Positions 17,701 to 25,595 of a stretch of DNA of 64,000 nt are shown here, one piece after another. Source of the DNA: Nitrososphaerota archaeon (lineage in GTDB: Archaea; Thermoproteota; Nitrososphaeria; Nitrososphaerales; Nitrosopumilaceae); the NCBI GenBank assembly GCA_028867785.1, contig JAGWFS010000006.1, forward strand, positions 1-64,000, in the 5' to 3' direction. A program made the position numbers and the translations under genes. Numbering within the stretch: the stretch's first letter is position 1; each line of letters opens with the position of its first letter. Below the pieces are notes generated by a model. The model did no database searches. It saw only the letters and a program-made list of their open reading frames with translations, and was not told the DNA's origin.

Positions 17701-18959
17701 CCGCGAGGGTCAAGCGGAGGAAGCAGTGTACCGTTTACTGCTCCGGTTTTTTTGTCGATTTTGGCTGAGTGCCCAGCAATCCCATACAGGTCAAGGATGC
17801 GCGCACCAACAGTGCCTGCGCTATATTCTGGACTTCCGTCGTTATTTTTGTCATATACAAGAAACTCTTTTCCATTTCCTAATGTGATTGGAGTCTGTGT
17901 CGTAAAATCATAGTCATATTTCGGCATTATTGGACTGGTTATTCGTGTAAAATCCTTGTACGAGTCAGACATGTCCGGGATTATGGTATCATACACACCT
18001 GCCGTCTTGGAATCAACTACAAGGACTGGAACCAACTGCAATAGCGGGAGCTGGCCTTGCGAGACGCTTTCGTATACCATTCCAAAGTGATACATCCCGC
18101 TTTTTGACAGAATAAAGTGCCGGGCATCCTTTCCTATTTTGTAGTCGTTGTATACTGTTCCGTTTATCACTGGCGTGCCGCCTTTTGGATATTGTGAATT
18201 ATACACCTGAATAGTGGTTCCCTTTCCTCCCTTGGCCATATCAAGGAAAACTCCGTTTGAGGTTACATATACAGAAGAAGTTACATTTTTTGGGATTGGT
18301 TTTGTATAGTTCTGTATCATGCCGTGGCTGCCAAGTTGTGCTACAAACGTGGCATTTGTTAGTACAAGCCCCTGGCCATCTGCGTCAATCATTATTGGGA
18401 CATTGTCTTTGTCTCTTGCAAGAGAGTCTTTTACGTCAGGATTTGAAAAATCTGTTCCAGTGTCAACTATACCTATCTTGATTCCGTCTCCATAGTAGTT
18501 GTATTGTTTCATTACCTTTTCTGAACCAAGTATGCTATCCACTCTTGATACATCGCTTGGCATTAGAGGACTTGGTTGTACAGAGTCAAATTCCAGCGGC
18601 AGATCCTCGATCACATTATAGCCCTCAAGTTTTAGGCTTGAGACCTCATTTTGATCAAACATTCCCACTGCAAATGAACCATGATCAGAGTTTAACCCAT
18701 ACAGGATGTCACCAGCTCTCTTTGACATGTCTGATACCGTGCCCGATCCAAAAACCAGGTATCTTTTTAGAGGATTTTCAGACAAGACAGGTTGCAGGGA
18801 TATCAGACCTGTTGTTTGTTCAGGAGTATGGATTTGCGTCTGCCTTGGAATATCCACGTCATAGTATGCGCTGACTGGTTTTGGAATTATAGACATTAAA
18901 AGAAGAGATATCAAAAAAAATGAAACCGTCGACATGGCAAATGATCTGGCGTTTACCAT
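14703..18959 (-). CDS. Large secreted, membrane-anchored subtilisin-like protease (S8)
   Basis: The 1418-residue protein starts with a signal peptide (cleaved near ALA/SAYYD at about residue 31) and ends with a membrane helix (about 1385-1407) plus a basic tail, so the enzyme faces outward. The catalytic triad is Asp166 (GIVDTGTD), His432 (YQGHGTATAA) and Ser655 (GGTSLAAP), with oxyanion Asn556 (SSGNAGPG). The roughly 265 residues between Asp and His are a large insertion. After the catalytic domain come several beta-rich repeats, including an Ig-like region with SPTNGSTVSG. It probably processes or turns over surface proteins. The partner gene upstream ends 5 bases before its start. Confidence 0.9.
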   Translation of the reverse strand: MVNARSFAMSTVSFFLISLLLMSIIPKPVSAYYDVDIPRQTQIHTPEQTTGLISLQPVLSENPLKRYLVFGSGTVSDMSKRAGDILYGLNSDHGSFAVGMFDQNEVSSLKLEGYNVIEDLPLEFDSVQPSPLMPSDVSRVDSILGSEKVMKQYNYYGDGIKIGIVDTGTDFSNPDVKDSLARDKDNVPIMIDADGQGLVLTNATFVAQLGSHGMIQNYTKPIPKNVTSSVYVTSNGVFLDMAKGGKGTTIQVYNSQYPKGGTPVINGTVYNDYKIGKDARHFILSKSGMYHFGMVYESVSQGQLPLLQLVPVLVVDSKTAGVYDTIIPDMSDSYKDFTRITSPIMPKYDYDFTTQTPITLGNGKEFLVYDKNNDGSPEYSAGTVGARILDLYGIAGHSAKIDKKTGAVNGTLLPPLDPRGNFFGVMYDYQGHGTATAASITSQGKQQYDIYGNSTKYVIRGVAPGSKIVPIKALWLGDAIYGWLWAAGFDQNGNHWKLSGAPRVDILSNSWGISTFPALGSVPGLDVESLLLSALDVPGSLDPNYPGILTVSSSGNAGPGYGTIGSPDAAPFGLTVGAATDNIFVGYGPFKGQPRFGNSTLYSGDISGFSSKGPSLIGDPKPDIMAIGEYSFTPTSVTHYNKNSTGSFSLFGGTSLAAPLVAGSAAIVMQALHDKGISYNPFTVKNILMSTAEDLGNDPFAQGAGLINVTSAINYVLGKENTFQVYNNATYSNVNKVLSPAVGSMNLSAFGLKTLQLDNSSLPETPWFAGRLYPGDRTTAAFTIENPTDNDIKVEIEPQKLDLMKTSQYNGTTEPRMQDPAIKKPGVYRPDYIPLAQITNHTNPPSLSQKSNSIPPDASLMVLDLAFPFSEFMNSSAKTYADDIKISSLYLYDWNNKNNDTKPTYKDLSLVNRGGTWGTVQEVRVSDPGSKFAHVPLVGVYPVPTRYSYWSGDTKENSTSINYTVTASYYKKAQWSQVWLDSNDITVKPQSKITTYATLVVPSDEKPGVYQGFISFNDKSHTVNVPVSYVVLKKLQPKDLPTVILGSKGDAIFGNGYVGGGFDMSNRYNAGDWREYYFDVNDKTINAATMIISWEDPDTNLSVFVIDPQGKIIQTNVPAGILGQFQGWPSGDWLGPSTPFSEGGGFYPIKNKDNTSTEVYAPINQTGVYSVLVHTTLFGGRSTAEPITVAAKFSTILPNESPPQINLKIPQFINNTYKVTSTITGDGIQDLKYSVDSSASKEFNDSALENSIESLQDGLHDVRITASDTVGHIASKDFKFVVDNTPPAIILESPTNGSTVSGIIQINLIINETNPLEKNWLAVKLPNQTVLDNTTFQYDTRTLPNGVYHIEVIAKDKAENTADKKIVITVNNFMLGSGFIHGSSDQNFITLIEILVGIAIASLISVITFKKFRFSGRT

Positions 18960-18964
18960 GATTA

Positions 18965-19975
18965 TTATCTTCGCCTGGCAAGAGTGGCTAATTGTAACGC
19001 AATCATTACAGCAATCAAAGCAATAAACGGCAGGAGCAGCGAGTTGACTTGTCCCGAAGCTGATTCCATGTTTTTAACCGAATCAGACATGGAGGTAACA
19101 CTTTTGTTCATGTTTGCGTTTGCCTCAGCCATAGAGTTCTGGCTGGTGTTTAGTACATAGCCAAAAGTTTGAACCTCTGTCTTCATCTTGTCAAGCTCGC
19201 TCGATGTCGTGTTCAGCACAGAGTTTAATTTTATGATCTGCTGCGATATTCCCTCTATGCTTTGCTTGAGCACCAGAGTAGCAACTGATCCATTGGCTTC
19301 AGTACCCTGGCTGAGCGCTATGATGTGAAAGACGTAGGTGCCTTCTTGCGTGGGTGTAAAGTCCACATAGTAGAGTCCCTGGTGAAGGGTCGTGAAAGAA
19401 TTGGTAAGATCTGTCACATCGCCGTTTGGCAGATGCACGTGCGATGTTGCCAAAAGTTTTGAAGGATCGCCAGCTACTAGAAGGCCATCGCTTGTCACTT
19501 GGACAAATACGCGAAATGTTTGGTTGACGGCTGCGGTTTGCGGGGCATAAACGGATACAAGCACTGTTCTTTTTACTTGTGCGTGTATCAATGACGAGGT
19601 CGACGTAAACCCCACGTCAACCTTTTGTGAAAAACCCTGCTCTTTTGGGGCAATCGCTTCTACCGAATACGTCCCATACGGATAGTTTGTTGTCGCGTTG
19701 GGCCACCTTATCAGTATTTGATTAAAGTCCCCATGGCTATCCGATGTAATTTGATTGAATTGTTTTATGGTGCCGTCGGGTGCAAACAACCTAAGGATTA
19801 TCGTCTCGTTTGCAGACAAAGTTTTTCCATATGCAAGAAGAGGCTGGCCCTCAGAATACACCTGGGAATCTGTATACAATTCCAGTGGAATGGAAACAGC
19901 CCAAGCCTGAGACAGGATGCTTCCCATGATAACAAAAAACATGAGAGTTGTTACCAGTACGTTCAATCTATTCAT
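18965..19975 (-). CDS. Secreted beta-domain protein with coiled coil and C-terminal membrane anchor
   Basis: The 336-residue product has a signal peptide (to about AWA, residue 26), an Ig-like domain related to macroglobulin MG2-type folds (LYTDSQVYSEGQPLLAYG), a second beta domain, a coiled coil (about 240-305, ISQQIIKLNSVL onward) and a C-terminal membrane helix followed by ARRR. Similar proteins occur next to S-layer or surface protease genes in Nitrososphaerota. It is upstream of and nearly touching the S8 protease gene, so the two are probably co-expressed and act together at the cell surface. Exact function unknown. Confidence 0.7.
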   Translation of the reverse strand: MNRLNVLVTTLMFFVIMGSILSQAWAVSIPLELYTDSQVYSEGQPLLAYGKTLSANETIILRLFAPDGTIKQFNQITSDSHGDFNQILIRWPNATTNYPYGTYSVEAIAPKEQGFSQKVDVGFTSTSSLIHAQVKRTVLVSVYAPQTAAVNQTFRVFVQVTSDGLLVAGDPSKLLATSHVHLPNGDVTDLTNSFTTLHQGLYYVDFTPTQEGTYVFHIIALSQGTEANGSVATLVLKQSIEGISQQIIKLNSVLNTTSSELDKMKTEVQTFGYVLNTSQNSMAEANANMNKSVTSMSDSVKNMESASGQVNSLLLPFIALIAVMIALQLATLARRR

Positions 19976-20074
19976 GATGACGCCTACCCATAGATATTGG
20001 TTCTGCTGGAAGGAATGGCGTCAGTTGGTTAAAACATGTCAAGATACAAAATTTCATGAAAAATAATTTGTTTT

Positions 20075-20689
20075 TTATTCTTGGAGATAACGCTCTGGAT
20101 GCATGGAATTAATTGAAATTATGGAAAGGCCGGTTTGTTCTTTTTTGAACATGGTCAAGGATGCGTTTCTGATTATCAATTCATACAAAGATTCCGGTTT
20201 TAATTGCATTATGGTTGAAAGCATTGACTTTATTGGATCCATGTGAGTTACAAACAATATGTTTTCTCCGTCATATTTCTTAGAGCAGTGCTCTACCAGA
20301 TCAAGAACCCTTTTTTTGATGCTGGCAAACGTTTCAATTTTATTTTCTTCTATTATTGGATGTCCTTCGTAAAACCTGAGAAAAATATTTCCATATTTTG
20401 CAAACATTTGATCAAACTGCATGCCCGACAAAAGTCCCATGTCGATTTCTGTGAGTCTCTCATCTACCTTATAGTCAAGATCCATCTTTTTTGCCACTAT
20501 GCCAGCAGTTTGCTCAGCCCTTTCCACTGGACTTGAATATATTTTCGATATGCCAAAGGGTTTGAGAAAATCAGCTATCTTTTCTGCCTGCATTATGCCC
20601 AGATCTGTGAGAGGGTATCCCGACGCACGTCCTGCAAGAATTCTCTCCACGTTATTTCTGGCTTGTCCGTGACGCAAAAAAAGAAACAA
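20075..20689 (-). CDS. Histidine phosphatase (phosphoglycerate mutase-like)
   Basis: The 204-residue protein belongs to the branch with catalytic motif LRHGQ (His7) and second histidine in VTHMDP. An Arg/Glu pair typical for the fold is seen at VERAEQTA and LTEIDMG. Members of this superfamily dephosphorylate sugar phosphates, nucleotides or other small molecules; a bona fide cofactor-dependent phosphoglycerate mutase is less likely. The divergent start from npdG (20752) leaves 62 bases for both promoters. Confidence 0.82.
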   Translation of the reverse strand: MFLFLRHGQARNNVERILAGRASGYPLTDLGIMQAEKIADFLKPFGISKIYSSPVERAEQTAGIVAKKMDLDYKVDERLTEIDMGLLSGMQFDQMFAKYGNIFLRFYEGHPIIEENKIETFASIKKRVLDLVEHCSKKYDGENILFVTHMDPIKSMLSTIMQLKPESLYELIIRNASLTMFKKEQTGLSIISINSMHPERYLQE

Positions 20690-20751
20690 TATCTATTCTG
20701 AGACGACTTGCGGAATAGAGATAATAATAAGATTATCAGAATATTCATGTC

Positions 20752-21423
20752 GTGAAGATCGGAATAATAGGAGGAACTGGCGGAATGGGCAGAGGATTTG
20801 CTTTACGGTGGTGTATCAACCACGATGTACTGATAGGTTCAAGAGATGCGGCAAGGGCCGAAGAGGCAGCCCGCGAATATTCTTCAAGCGCTGACAAGGA
20901 ATTTGGCACTGTGAAAGGCAGGATAGCTGGCACGGACAATATTGCCGCTGCAAAGGAAAGTGATGTATTGGTTCTGTCCATTCCATATGAAAACATTGAT
21001 GCGATATGCTCGCAACTGCTTCCAAACGTCAAGGACAACTGCATTGTCATATCTCCCATAGTTCCACTCACTAAGACAGACGCAGGCTTTGAGTTGATTT
21101 CATTCAGGGAGGGAAAGCCGTCTGCGTTTGAGCTTGTACAAAAACACATGAGAAACAAATCCAATCTGGTCTCTGCATTTCACACTATTTCAGAGAAAAA
21201 GCTCATGGATGCAAAGCTTGTCCTAGATTCAGACATATTTGTGTGCGGGGACAGCGAAAGCTCGATAAATGTTGTAAATGGCCTGATAAAAGAGATAAAG
21301 AATCTAAGACCCATCCTCCTAGGACCTGGTTTGCTCTCATATCTTGCTGAAAGCGCAACGCCGATTCTCATAAATGCTATGATAAAGAACAAGATGAAGA
21401 ATCCAGGCATAAAGATAATTTAA
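20752..21423 (+). CDS. npdG: F420H2:NADP oxidoreductase
   Basis: The enzyme moves hydride between reduced coenzyme F420 and NADP. The 223-residue product begins with a Rossmann GxGxxG motif (IGGTGGMGRG) and a SRD segment (IGSRDAARAEEA) that binds the NADP phosphate. The GPGLLSYLAESATP segment near the C-terminus fits the F420-binding part. GTG is the start; the nearby ATG at 20747 leads to a stop within three codons. A small membrane protein and a flavin split-barrel protein follow, consistent with a deazaflavin/flavin cluster. Confidence 0.85.
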   Translation: MKIGIIGGTGGMGRGFALRWCINHDVLIGSRDAARAEEAAREYSSSADKEFGTVKGRIAGTDNIAAAKESDVLVLSIPYENIDAICSQLLPNVKDNCIVISPIVPLTKTDAGFELISFREGKPSAFELVQKHMRNKSNLVSAFHTISEKKLMDAKLVLDSDIFVCGDSESSINVVNGLIKEIKNLRPILLGPGLLSYLAESATPILINAMIKNKMKNPGIKII

Positions 21424-21445
21424 TCAGCACCTACAAGAGTAAAAG

Positions 21446-21670
21446 ATGGGAAGCAGCCCAAAAAAGAATTGGTTCACGGCAATGGGAGTATTGTTCATAG
21501 TTGTGGCAGCAATACCCATTATCAGGGACCTGCTGATTTTCGGGCCGGATTTTGTACTGGACTTTTTTACCTCACAGTACATCACAAGCGAGAAAGTATC
21601 TACTGCAGTGTTTGGAATTGGAATATTCATGATCATTCTTGGTTTGAGAGGTGAAAATTATGAAGGATAG
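21446..21670 (+). CDS. Small membrane protein (74 aa)
   Basis: Two hydrophobic helices (about 10-32 and 50-68) are joined by a short loop, DFVLDFFTSQYITSEKVST. There is no recognised family. It is 22 bases after npdG and overlaps the next gene by about 20 bases, so it is probably in the same transcript. Confidence 0.55.
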   Translation: MGSSPKKNWFTAMGVLFIVVAAIPIIRDLLIFGPDFVLDFFTSQYITSEKVSTAVFGIGIFMIILGLRGENYEG

Positions 21671-22058
21671 GCATTTTATAAGGACGCAGAAAATTTTGAG
21701 AATTGCCACCGTAAACAGCAGAGGCATTCCCCACATTGTACCTGTTTGGTACAGATACATTAAGAACAAGTTCTACATAGGTACCAATACCAGAACAGCA
21801 AAGGCAAGAAACATCAGACACAATCCAAAGGTTTCATTCTGCATAGATACAGGCGTAAGCTCGCCTGACATCTTTGGTGTAATGGGCGTTGGCAGGGCAA
21901 AACTGATTTTAGATAACAATCGCGTAAAACCAATTGCCAAAAAAATTCTTTGCAGATATTTTAAAAGCTTGAAAGATAAATCGGCCCAGTATCTACTAAG
22001 CGATACTGACTGCATCATTGAGATAACCCCAAAAAAAATTGCAGTCTGGAAATTCTAG
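21651..22058 (+). CDS. Split-barrel flavin/F420-binding protein (pyridoxamine 5'-phosphate oxidase-like)
   Basis: The 135-residue product has the opening of this fold: LRIATVNSRGIPHIVPVWYRYIKNKFYIGTN, with the conserved hydrophobic strands and a basic turn (RTAKARNIRHNPKVSFCID) that binds the flavin phosphate. Members are FMN or F420-dependent reductases of mostly unknown substrate. Start is GTG at 21651 or ATG at 21660. Proximity to npdG suggests F420 use. Confidence 0.7.
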   Translation: MKIMKDRHFIRTQKILRIATVNSRGIPHIVPVWYRYIKNKFYIGTNTRTAKARNIRHNPKVSFCIDTGVSSPDIFGVMGVGRAKLILDNNRVKPIAKKILCRYFKSLKDKSAQYLLSDTDCIIEITPKKIAVWKF

Positions 22059-23227
22059 CCGACAAACTCTTCTATTTTATCAAGTGCGTTTTCCAGAACC
22101 GGTATTTCAGGCAGAAATACCATCCTAAAATGCCCGTTTCCATACTGGGTTCCAAAGCCAGATCCATGCACGGTCAGGACTCCTTTTGATTTGAGAAGTT
22201 CCAAGACAAATTCCTTGTCAGAACTATATCGATTATTTTCAATTTTTGGGAATGCATAAAAAGCGCCTTTTGGGTTTGAGCAGCTAAGACCGCTCATGCC
22301 ATTCAGCCTCTTGATGGCGTAATCTCGCCTTTTCTTCAGGTCTGATACAAATTTTGGCACATAGTTTTGAGGACCCTTTAGTGACTCCAGGGCAGCATAT
22401 TGAACAGGCAGATTTGTGGCAATTCTCACTCTTGCAAGTTTTGGCACATTTTCCCGCAGAGATTCCAGTTTCTTTGATTGGTTAAATGCCATATAGCCAA
22501 TCCTCCACCCCGACATGAGATGAACCTTGGAAAAACCATTTAGAAGTATGACAGGAGAATCGCCGCTTACCTTCCCTATGCCTACGAACTTTTCATCAAA
22601 TACTATTTGATCATATATCTCGTCACATATTATGTAGAGATCATGCTCGTTTGCAATATCAATCAGATCTTTTAATGATTTTTCACTAAATACGGCACCA
22701 GTGGGATTGTTTGGGCTTATCAGACAGATAGCAACTGTCTTTGAAGAAATCTTTTTTCTGATATCATCCAAGTCAGGCGTTGAATTGTGCAAGTCGACTG
22801 AGAACTCGATTGGTTTTCCTCCAAACAGCCTCACATAGGAGGCATATGGGGGATAATAGGGTCCCGGTATGAGAACCTCGTCTCCTGGTTCCACTATTGA
22901 AGCAGTAACCATCTCGAGCGCTTCTGAAACACCGTTTGTTACAAGAATATCGTCTTCAGTCACTCCCAAGCCCTTTCTCTTTTCTTTTCTTGCAATCTCT
23001 TCACGTAGCTCTGGCAACCCCTCTGAAACTGCATAATAGTTTTGGCCGTCCCTTATTGCTTTCACCAGAGCCTCTTTGACATTTTCAGGTGGTTGAAAAC
23101 CATACTGGAGCGGGTCTCCGATGTTGAGGTATGTGATTTCCCTGCCTTGTTTTTGCAGTTTTCGAGCCTCAAGTGCAATATCCCGTATGGCGTATTCGAC
23201 ACCTGCCACCCTTTGTGATGTTTTCAA
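22055..23227 (-). CDS. PLP aminotransferase class I/II (aspartate/alanine type)
   Basis: The 390-residue protein is a fold-type I aminotransferase. The PLP lysine is in NGFSKVHLMSGWRIGY, with the preceding DEIYDQIVFDE segment and SPNNPTGAVFSEK, which are hallmarks of the family. It probably transaminates alanine or aspartate; the exact amino acid cannot be told. It converges on the flavin gene with a 4-base overlap and starts about 40 bases from the tRNA-Arg gene on the other strand. Confidence 0.85.
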   Translation of the reverse strand: MKTSQRVAGVEYAIRDIALEARKLQKQGREITYLNIGDPLQYGFQPPENVKEALVKAIRDGQNYYAVSEGLPELREEIARKEKRKGLGVTEDDILVTNGVSEALEMVTASIVEPGDEVLIPGPYYPPYASYVRLFGGKPIEFSVDLHNSTPDLDDIRKKISSKTVAICLISPNNPTGAVFSEKSLKDLIDIANEHDLYIICDEIYDQIVFDEKFVGIGKVSGDSPVILLNGFSKVHLMSGWRIGYMAFNQSKKLESLRENVPKLARVRIATNLPVQYAALESLKGPQNYVPKFVSDLKKRRDYAIKRLNGMSGLSCSNPKGAFYAFPKIENNRYSSDKEFVLELLKSKGVLTVHGSGFGTQYGNGHFRMVFLPEIPVLENALDKIEEFVG

Positions 23228-23270
23228 TTACCTAGACAGATATTTAGCCCCGATAAATTCTTACTTGATT

Positions 23271-23345
23271 GGACCCGTTGCATAGCCAGGATAGTGCGGG
23301 TGGCTTCGGACCACCAGGTCGAGGGTTCGAATCCCTCCGGGCCCT
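23271..23345 (+). tRNA. tRNA-Arg (anticodon TCG)
   Basis: The D stem GCAT/GTGC, anticodon stem GGTGG/CCACC with loop CTTCGGA (anticodon TCG), and T stem GAGGG/CCCTC with loop TTCGAAT all form. The acceptor GGACCCG pairs with CGGGCCC except for an A3-C70 mismatch. The next gene to the right begins after this tRNA; an open frame starting inside it is not a gene start. Confidence 0.9.
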
Positions 23346-23416
23346 TACTAACTGTTAGTAAGAGAACCTCCAGGCCCTTGGAAATAAATAGATACGGTAC
23401 TACCATCGGTAGAATC

Positions 23417-23899
23417 GTGCATGGAAGGTTGACCGTATTTAGGATAGGCCTGATTGCTGCTGCCATGGGTTCGATTTGGATAGGCGTCGTCTTTTCGGCT
23501 TCGGCAAAGAATCTAGAAAGTTTCAACATTGACAAGACGGATTCTGAAAGCATGGTTTTATCCCTGCACGGTGGCGGCATAGGGTTCTATGAGATATATT
23601 CCAACCAATACAACAATTCCATCCTTGTAAAGGTGTTGGACTCGCATGGGAATTATCTTGGCATGAAGACTATAACTAACAAGGAAACCGTCAATTACTT
23701 TGTCTTTGATCATACCGGAGAATACACCCTTGAATTGACAAATCTTTCTTCAAATCCGGTACAATTGGCAGTGGAGTTCGGAGATACAAGGTACCAGGAA
23801 TTTGGCATCCCGGCCTCCATGGTCTTGGTCGGAGCATGCCTGCTGTTGCTGGCAGGATACGTAAGACTGAAGAATTACATTACTGCACAGCCTGAGTAA
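23417..23899 (+). CDS. Membrane-anchored extracytoplasmic protein, unknown function
   Basis: About 160 residues from a GTG. An N-terminal membrane helix (RIGLIAAAMGSIWIGVVFSA), a beta-rich outer domain (IGFYEIYS, ILVKVLDSHGNY, YTLELTNLSSNPVQLAVEF) and a C-terminal helix (ASMVLVGACLLLLAGYV) are seen. The GTG is chosen since the frame upstream runs through the tRNA gene, and an AAATAAAT element at about 23385-23392 suits a start near 23412-23417. No family recognised. Its end overlaps that of the convergent membrane gene by 25 bases. Confidence 0.6.
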   Translation: MHGRLTVFRIGLIAAAMGSIWIGVVFSASAKNLESFNIDKTDSESMVLSLHGGGIGFYEIYSNQYNNSILVKVLDSHGNYLGMKTITNKETVNYFVFDHTGEYTLELTNLSSNPVQLAVEFGDTRYQEFGIPASMVLVGACLLLLAGYVRLKNYITAQPE

Positions 23900-24465
23900 A
23901 ATAGTTGAAAGACCGGGACGCACAAGACGGCAGAGCCTGCCAGCAAAACCAGATTGAATCCTATCCATGATGCAGACAAGAGTACAGACATTATGGATAT
24001 CGGGCCTATCTTTCTTAGGGTAGGATTTTGGGATTTTGACAGCGTGATAAAACCTCCAGCTGCGCCAAGCAGCAAGCCGGTCTCGATTGCAATATGTGAT
24101 GGTGTGACAAGGCCGTCTATTCCATAGACCTCATGAAAATTATAATCTGCGTATCCTCCTCCCAGTTGAAACATTGCTCCAAGTATTATCATTGTCATCC
24201 CTTTTTTCATTGACCTGTATCCGCAGCGGTTTAGAACCAGTACTGCGGCAATAGCAGAGCAGACCACCATGGATGCGCCAGAATAGATGGTCACATGCTG
24301 TATGGTCCAGAACATATCCGGAATCCTCAGTTCATGAGATGCAGAATCCCAGACCCCGCCTAACAGCATCACCATCGTTCCACAGACAGCAAGAAAGGAA
24401 GAAGATTCTGCAATTTTCCTAGTTCTTGACAGAACAGACGCATGGAATCTGTTCGACAGATACAT
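23875..24465 (-). CDS. Polytopic membrane protein with duplicated Asp/His motif
   Basis: The 196-residue product has about five membrane helices. Two halves carry similar polar positions inside or beside helices: GVWDSASHE ... WTIQHVTIYSG and DYNFHEVYG ... TPSHIAIETG. The repeated Asp-x(3)-His and later His suggest a metal- or haem-binding site made by an internal duplication. I recall similar D/H patterns in uncharacterised bacterial membrane proteins, but cannot name a function. The gene stands alone. Confidence 0.55.
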   Translation of the reverse strand: MYLSNRFHASVLSRTRKIAESSSFLAVCGTMVMLLGGVWDSASHELRIPDMFWTIQHVTIYSGASMVVCSAIAAVLVLNRCGYRSMKKGMTMIILGAMFQLGGGYADYNFHEVYGIDGLVTPSHIAIETGLLLGAAGGFITLSKSQNPTLRKIGPISIMSVLLSASWIGFNLVLLAGSAVLCVPVFQLFYSGCAVM

Positions 24466-24690
24466 GCTGAAAAATACCTTTAGCAGTCCTATATAGGATT
24501 TTGTTTGCTAATCTTTAGCTTTTGGTTTTTGAACTGGAAGTGACGGTTTGATCTTTTACCACTGCAAACAGATGATACGGTTCATGCAATGATTCCATAT
24601 CAAGAGATTGGCGGTTCGTGATTTCAAAACACTCAGACTAGAGAAAAATTGCCAGACTAGATTATTATACTTGTACAATGTAATCAATTT

Positions 24691-24930
24691 ATGAGTCCTG
24701 GAATAGGCCTGATGAAGAGGAGGCTTCCAACCGAGAAGGAGGCAATCCCGGTTGCAATATCCGGCATAGTCCAGAAATACGGCGTTGGTGCAGGAGGCGT
24801 CAAAACTCTGGAAACAAAGTATGACGAAGATGGCGGAGACTGGTATGTTGCCTTGGGTTTTGGGGAAAAAAGGGCCATTGTAAAGATGGATTCCGTACAG
24901 GGTACCATAACAGAGATTACAGAGATCTAA
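24691..24930 (+). CDS. Small protein of unknown function (79 aa)
   Basis: The product is soluble with a central beta hairpin (WYVALGFGEKRAIVKMDSV). ATTATTATA at 24661-24669 is 26 bases before the ATG, so a leaderless message fits and the gene is probably real. It resembles nothing I can name. Its end is 4 bases from the convergent DUF59-PqqD gene. Confidence 0.5.
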   Translation: MSPGIGLMKRRLPTEKEAIPVAISGIVQKYGVGAGGVKTLETKYDEDGGDWYVALGFGEKRAIVKMDSVQGTITEITEI

Positions 24931-24933
24931 AAC

Positions 24934-25557
24934 CTACTTCTTGAATTGCACGTTGGAGACTTCGGGTTCATTTATTGTAACCAGTCCGCCATCGCGTAGC
25001 TGTTGAATCAATTGCAAGACCTCTTTTTCCACCTGGCCCCTTTGAAGACCGATCTTTTGCGCAAACGCATCTACCAGCTCCGTAATCTTTCTGTGCCCAT
25101 TGCAGAGCTGCCAAAAGTCCACTATGGCCTGGTTTACCATGAATCCCTGCTGGTTCTCATTCATCAGTATGAGAGAACCGTCTTCCTGTTTTACCACCGA
25201 GCCTGTTCCCTGCGGCAAGGCGATTTCATAGTTTATTGGAGCTACGGTTTTTTGTTTTCCGTAATTGATCAGCTTCTTTCCCTCGTCTGACATTTTTTCC
25301 GGAGTCCATGGGGGATCCCAGACTATTTCCACGTTGACTCCTGCTACTCCCGGCACCTTGTTTACATATCTTTTAACATCGCTGACAAGGGTATCATGGA
25401 GCGGGCATCCCCGCGTTGTCATTGTCATTTTGATGTCTACCTTGTTGTCGTCAGATATGTTCACCCCGTAGATCAGTCCCATGTCAACTACGCTTATTGG
25501 AATTTCAGGATCCATGCATTGTTTTAGCGAATCAAGTATTTGTTCGGTTTTTACCAT
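24934..25557 (-). CDS. DUF59 (MIP18/SufT-like) and PqqD-like fusion protein
   Basis: The N-terminal 100 residues are a DUF59 domain (MDPEIPISVVDMGLIYGV, then TMTTRGCPLHDTL with the conserved Cys, and VEIVWDPPWTPEKMS), a family acting in Fe-S cluster delivery. The C-terminal part (about 115-205) matches PqqD-like peptide-binding modules: a beta hairpin (SLILMNENQQGFMVN), then LCNGHRKITELVDAFAQKIG and a winged end LIQQLRDGGLVTI. PqqD domains present peptides to radical SAM enzymes, so the fusion may link Fe-S assembly to a client. It is isolated, 38 bases downstream of mtnA on the same strand. Confidence 0.75.
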   Translation of the reverse strand: MVKTEQILDSLKQCMDPEIPISVVDMGLIYGVNISDDNKVDIKMTMTTRGCPLHDTLVSDVKRYVNKVPGVAGVNVEIVWDPPWTPEKMSDEGKKLINYGKQKTVAPINYEIALPQGTGSVVKQEDGSLILMNENQQGFMVNQAIVDFWQLCNGHRKITELVDAFAQKIGLQRGQVEKEVLQLIQQLRDGGLVTINEPEVSNVQFKK

Positions 25558-25595
25558 GACAGTGGATTTTTTGATTCAATCATGGAATAAATACC

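Noticed and set aside
8788-23345. Attachment-site pair between the two tRNA-Arg genes
   Set aside because: The GGGCCC ends are similar only since both are tRNA 3' ends; the T-arm and anticodon regions differ and no partial tRNA copy exists.
23224-23580. Minus-strand frame of 118 codons over the tRNA-Arg(TCG)
   Set aside because: It reads through a tRNA gene and mirrors the membrane-anchored protein on the plus strand.
24466-24690. C/D-box small RNA between two membrane/small genes
   Set aside because: A C-box-like AGATGATA exists, but no matching D box or terminal stem was found.
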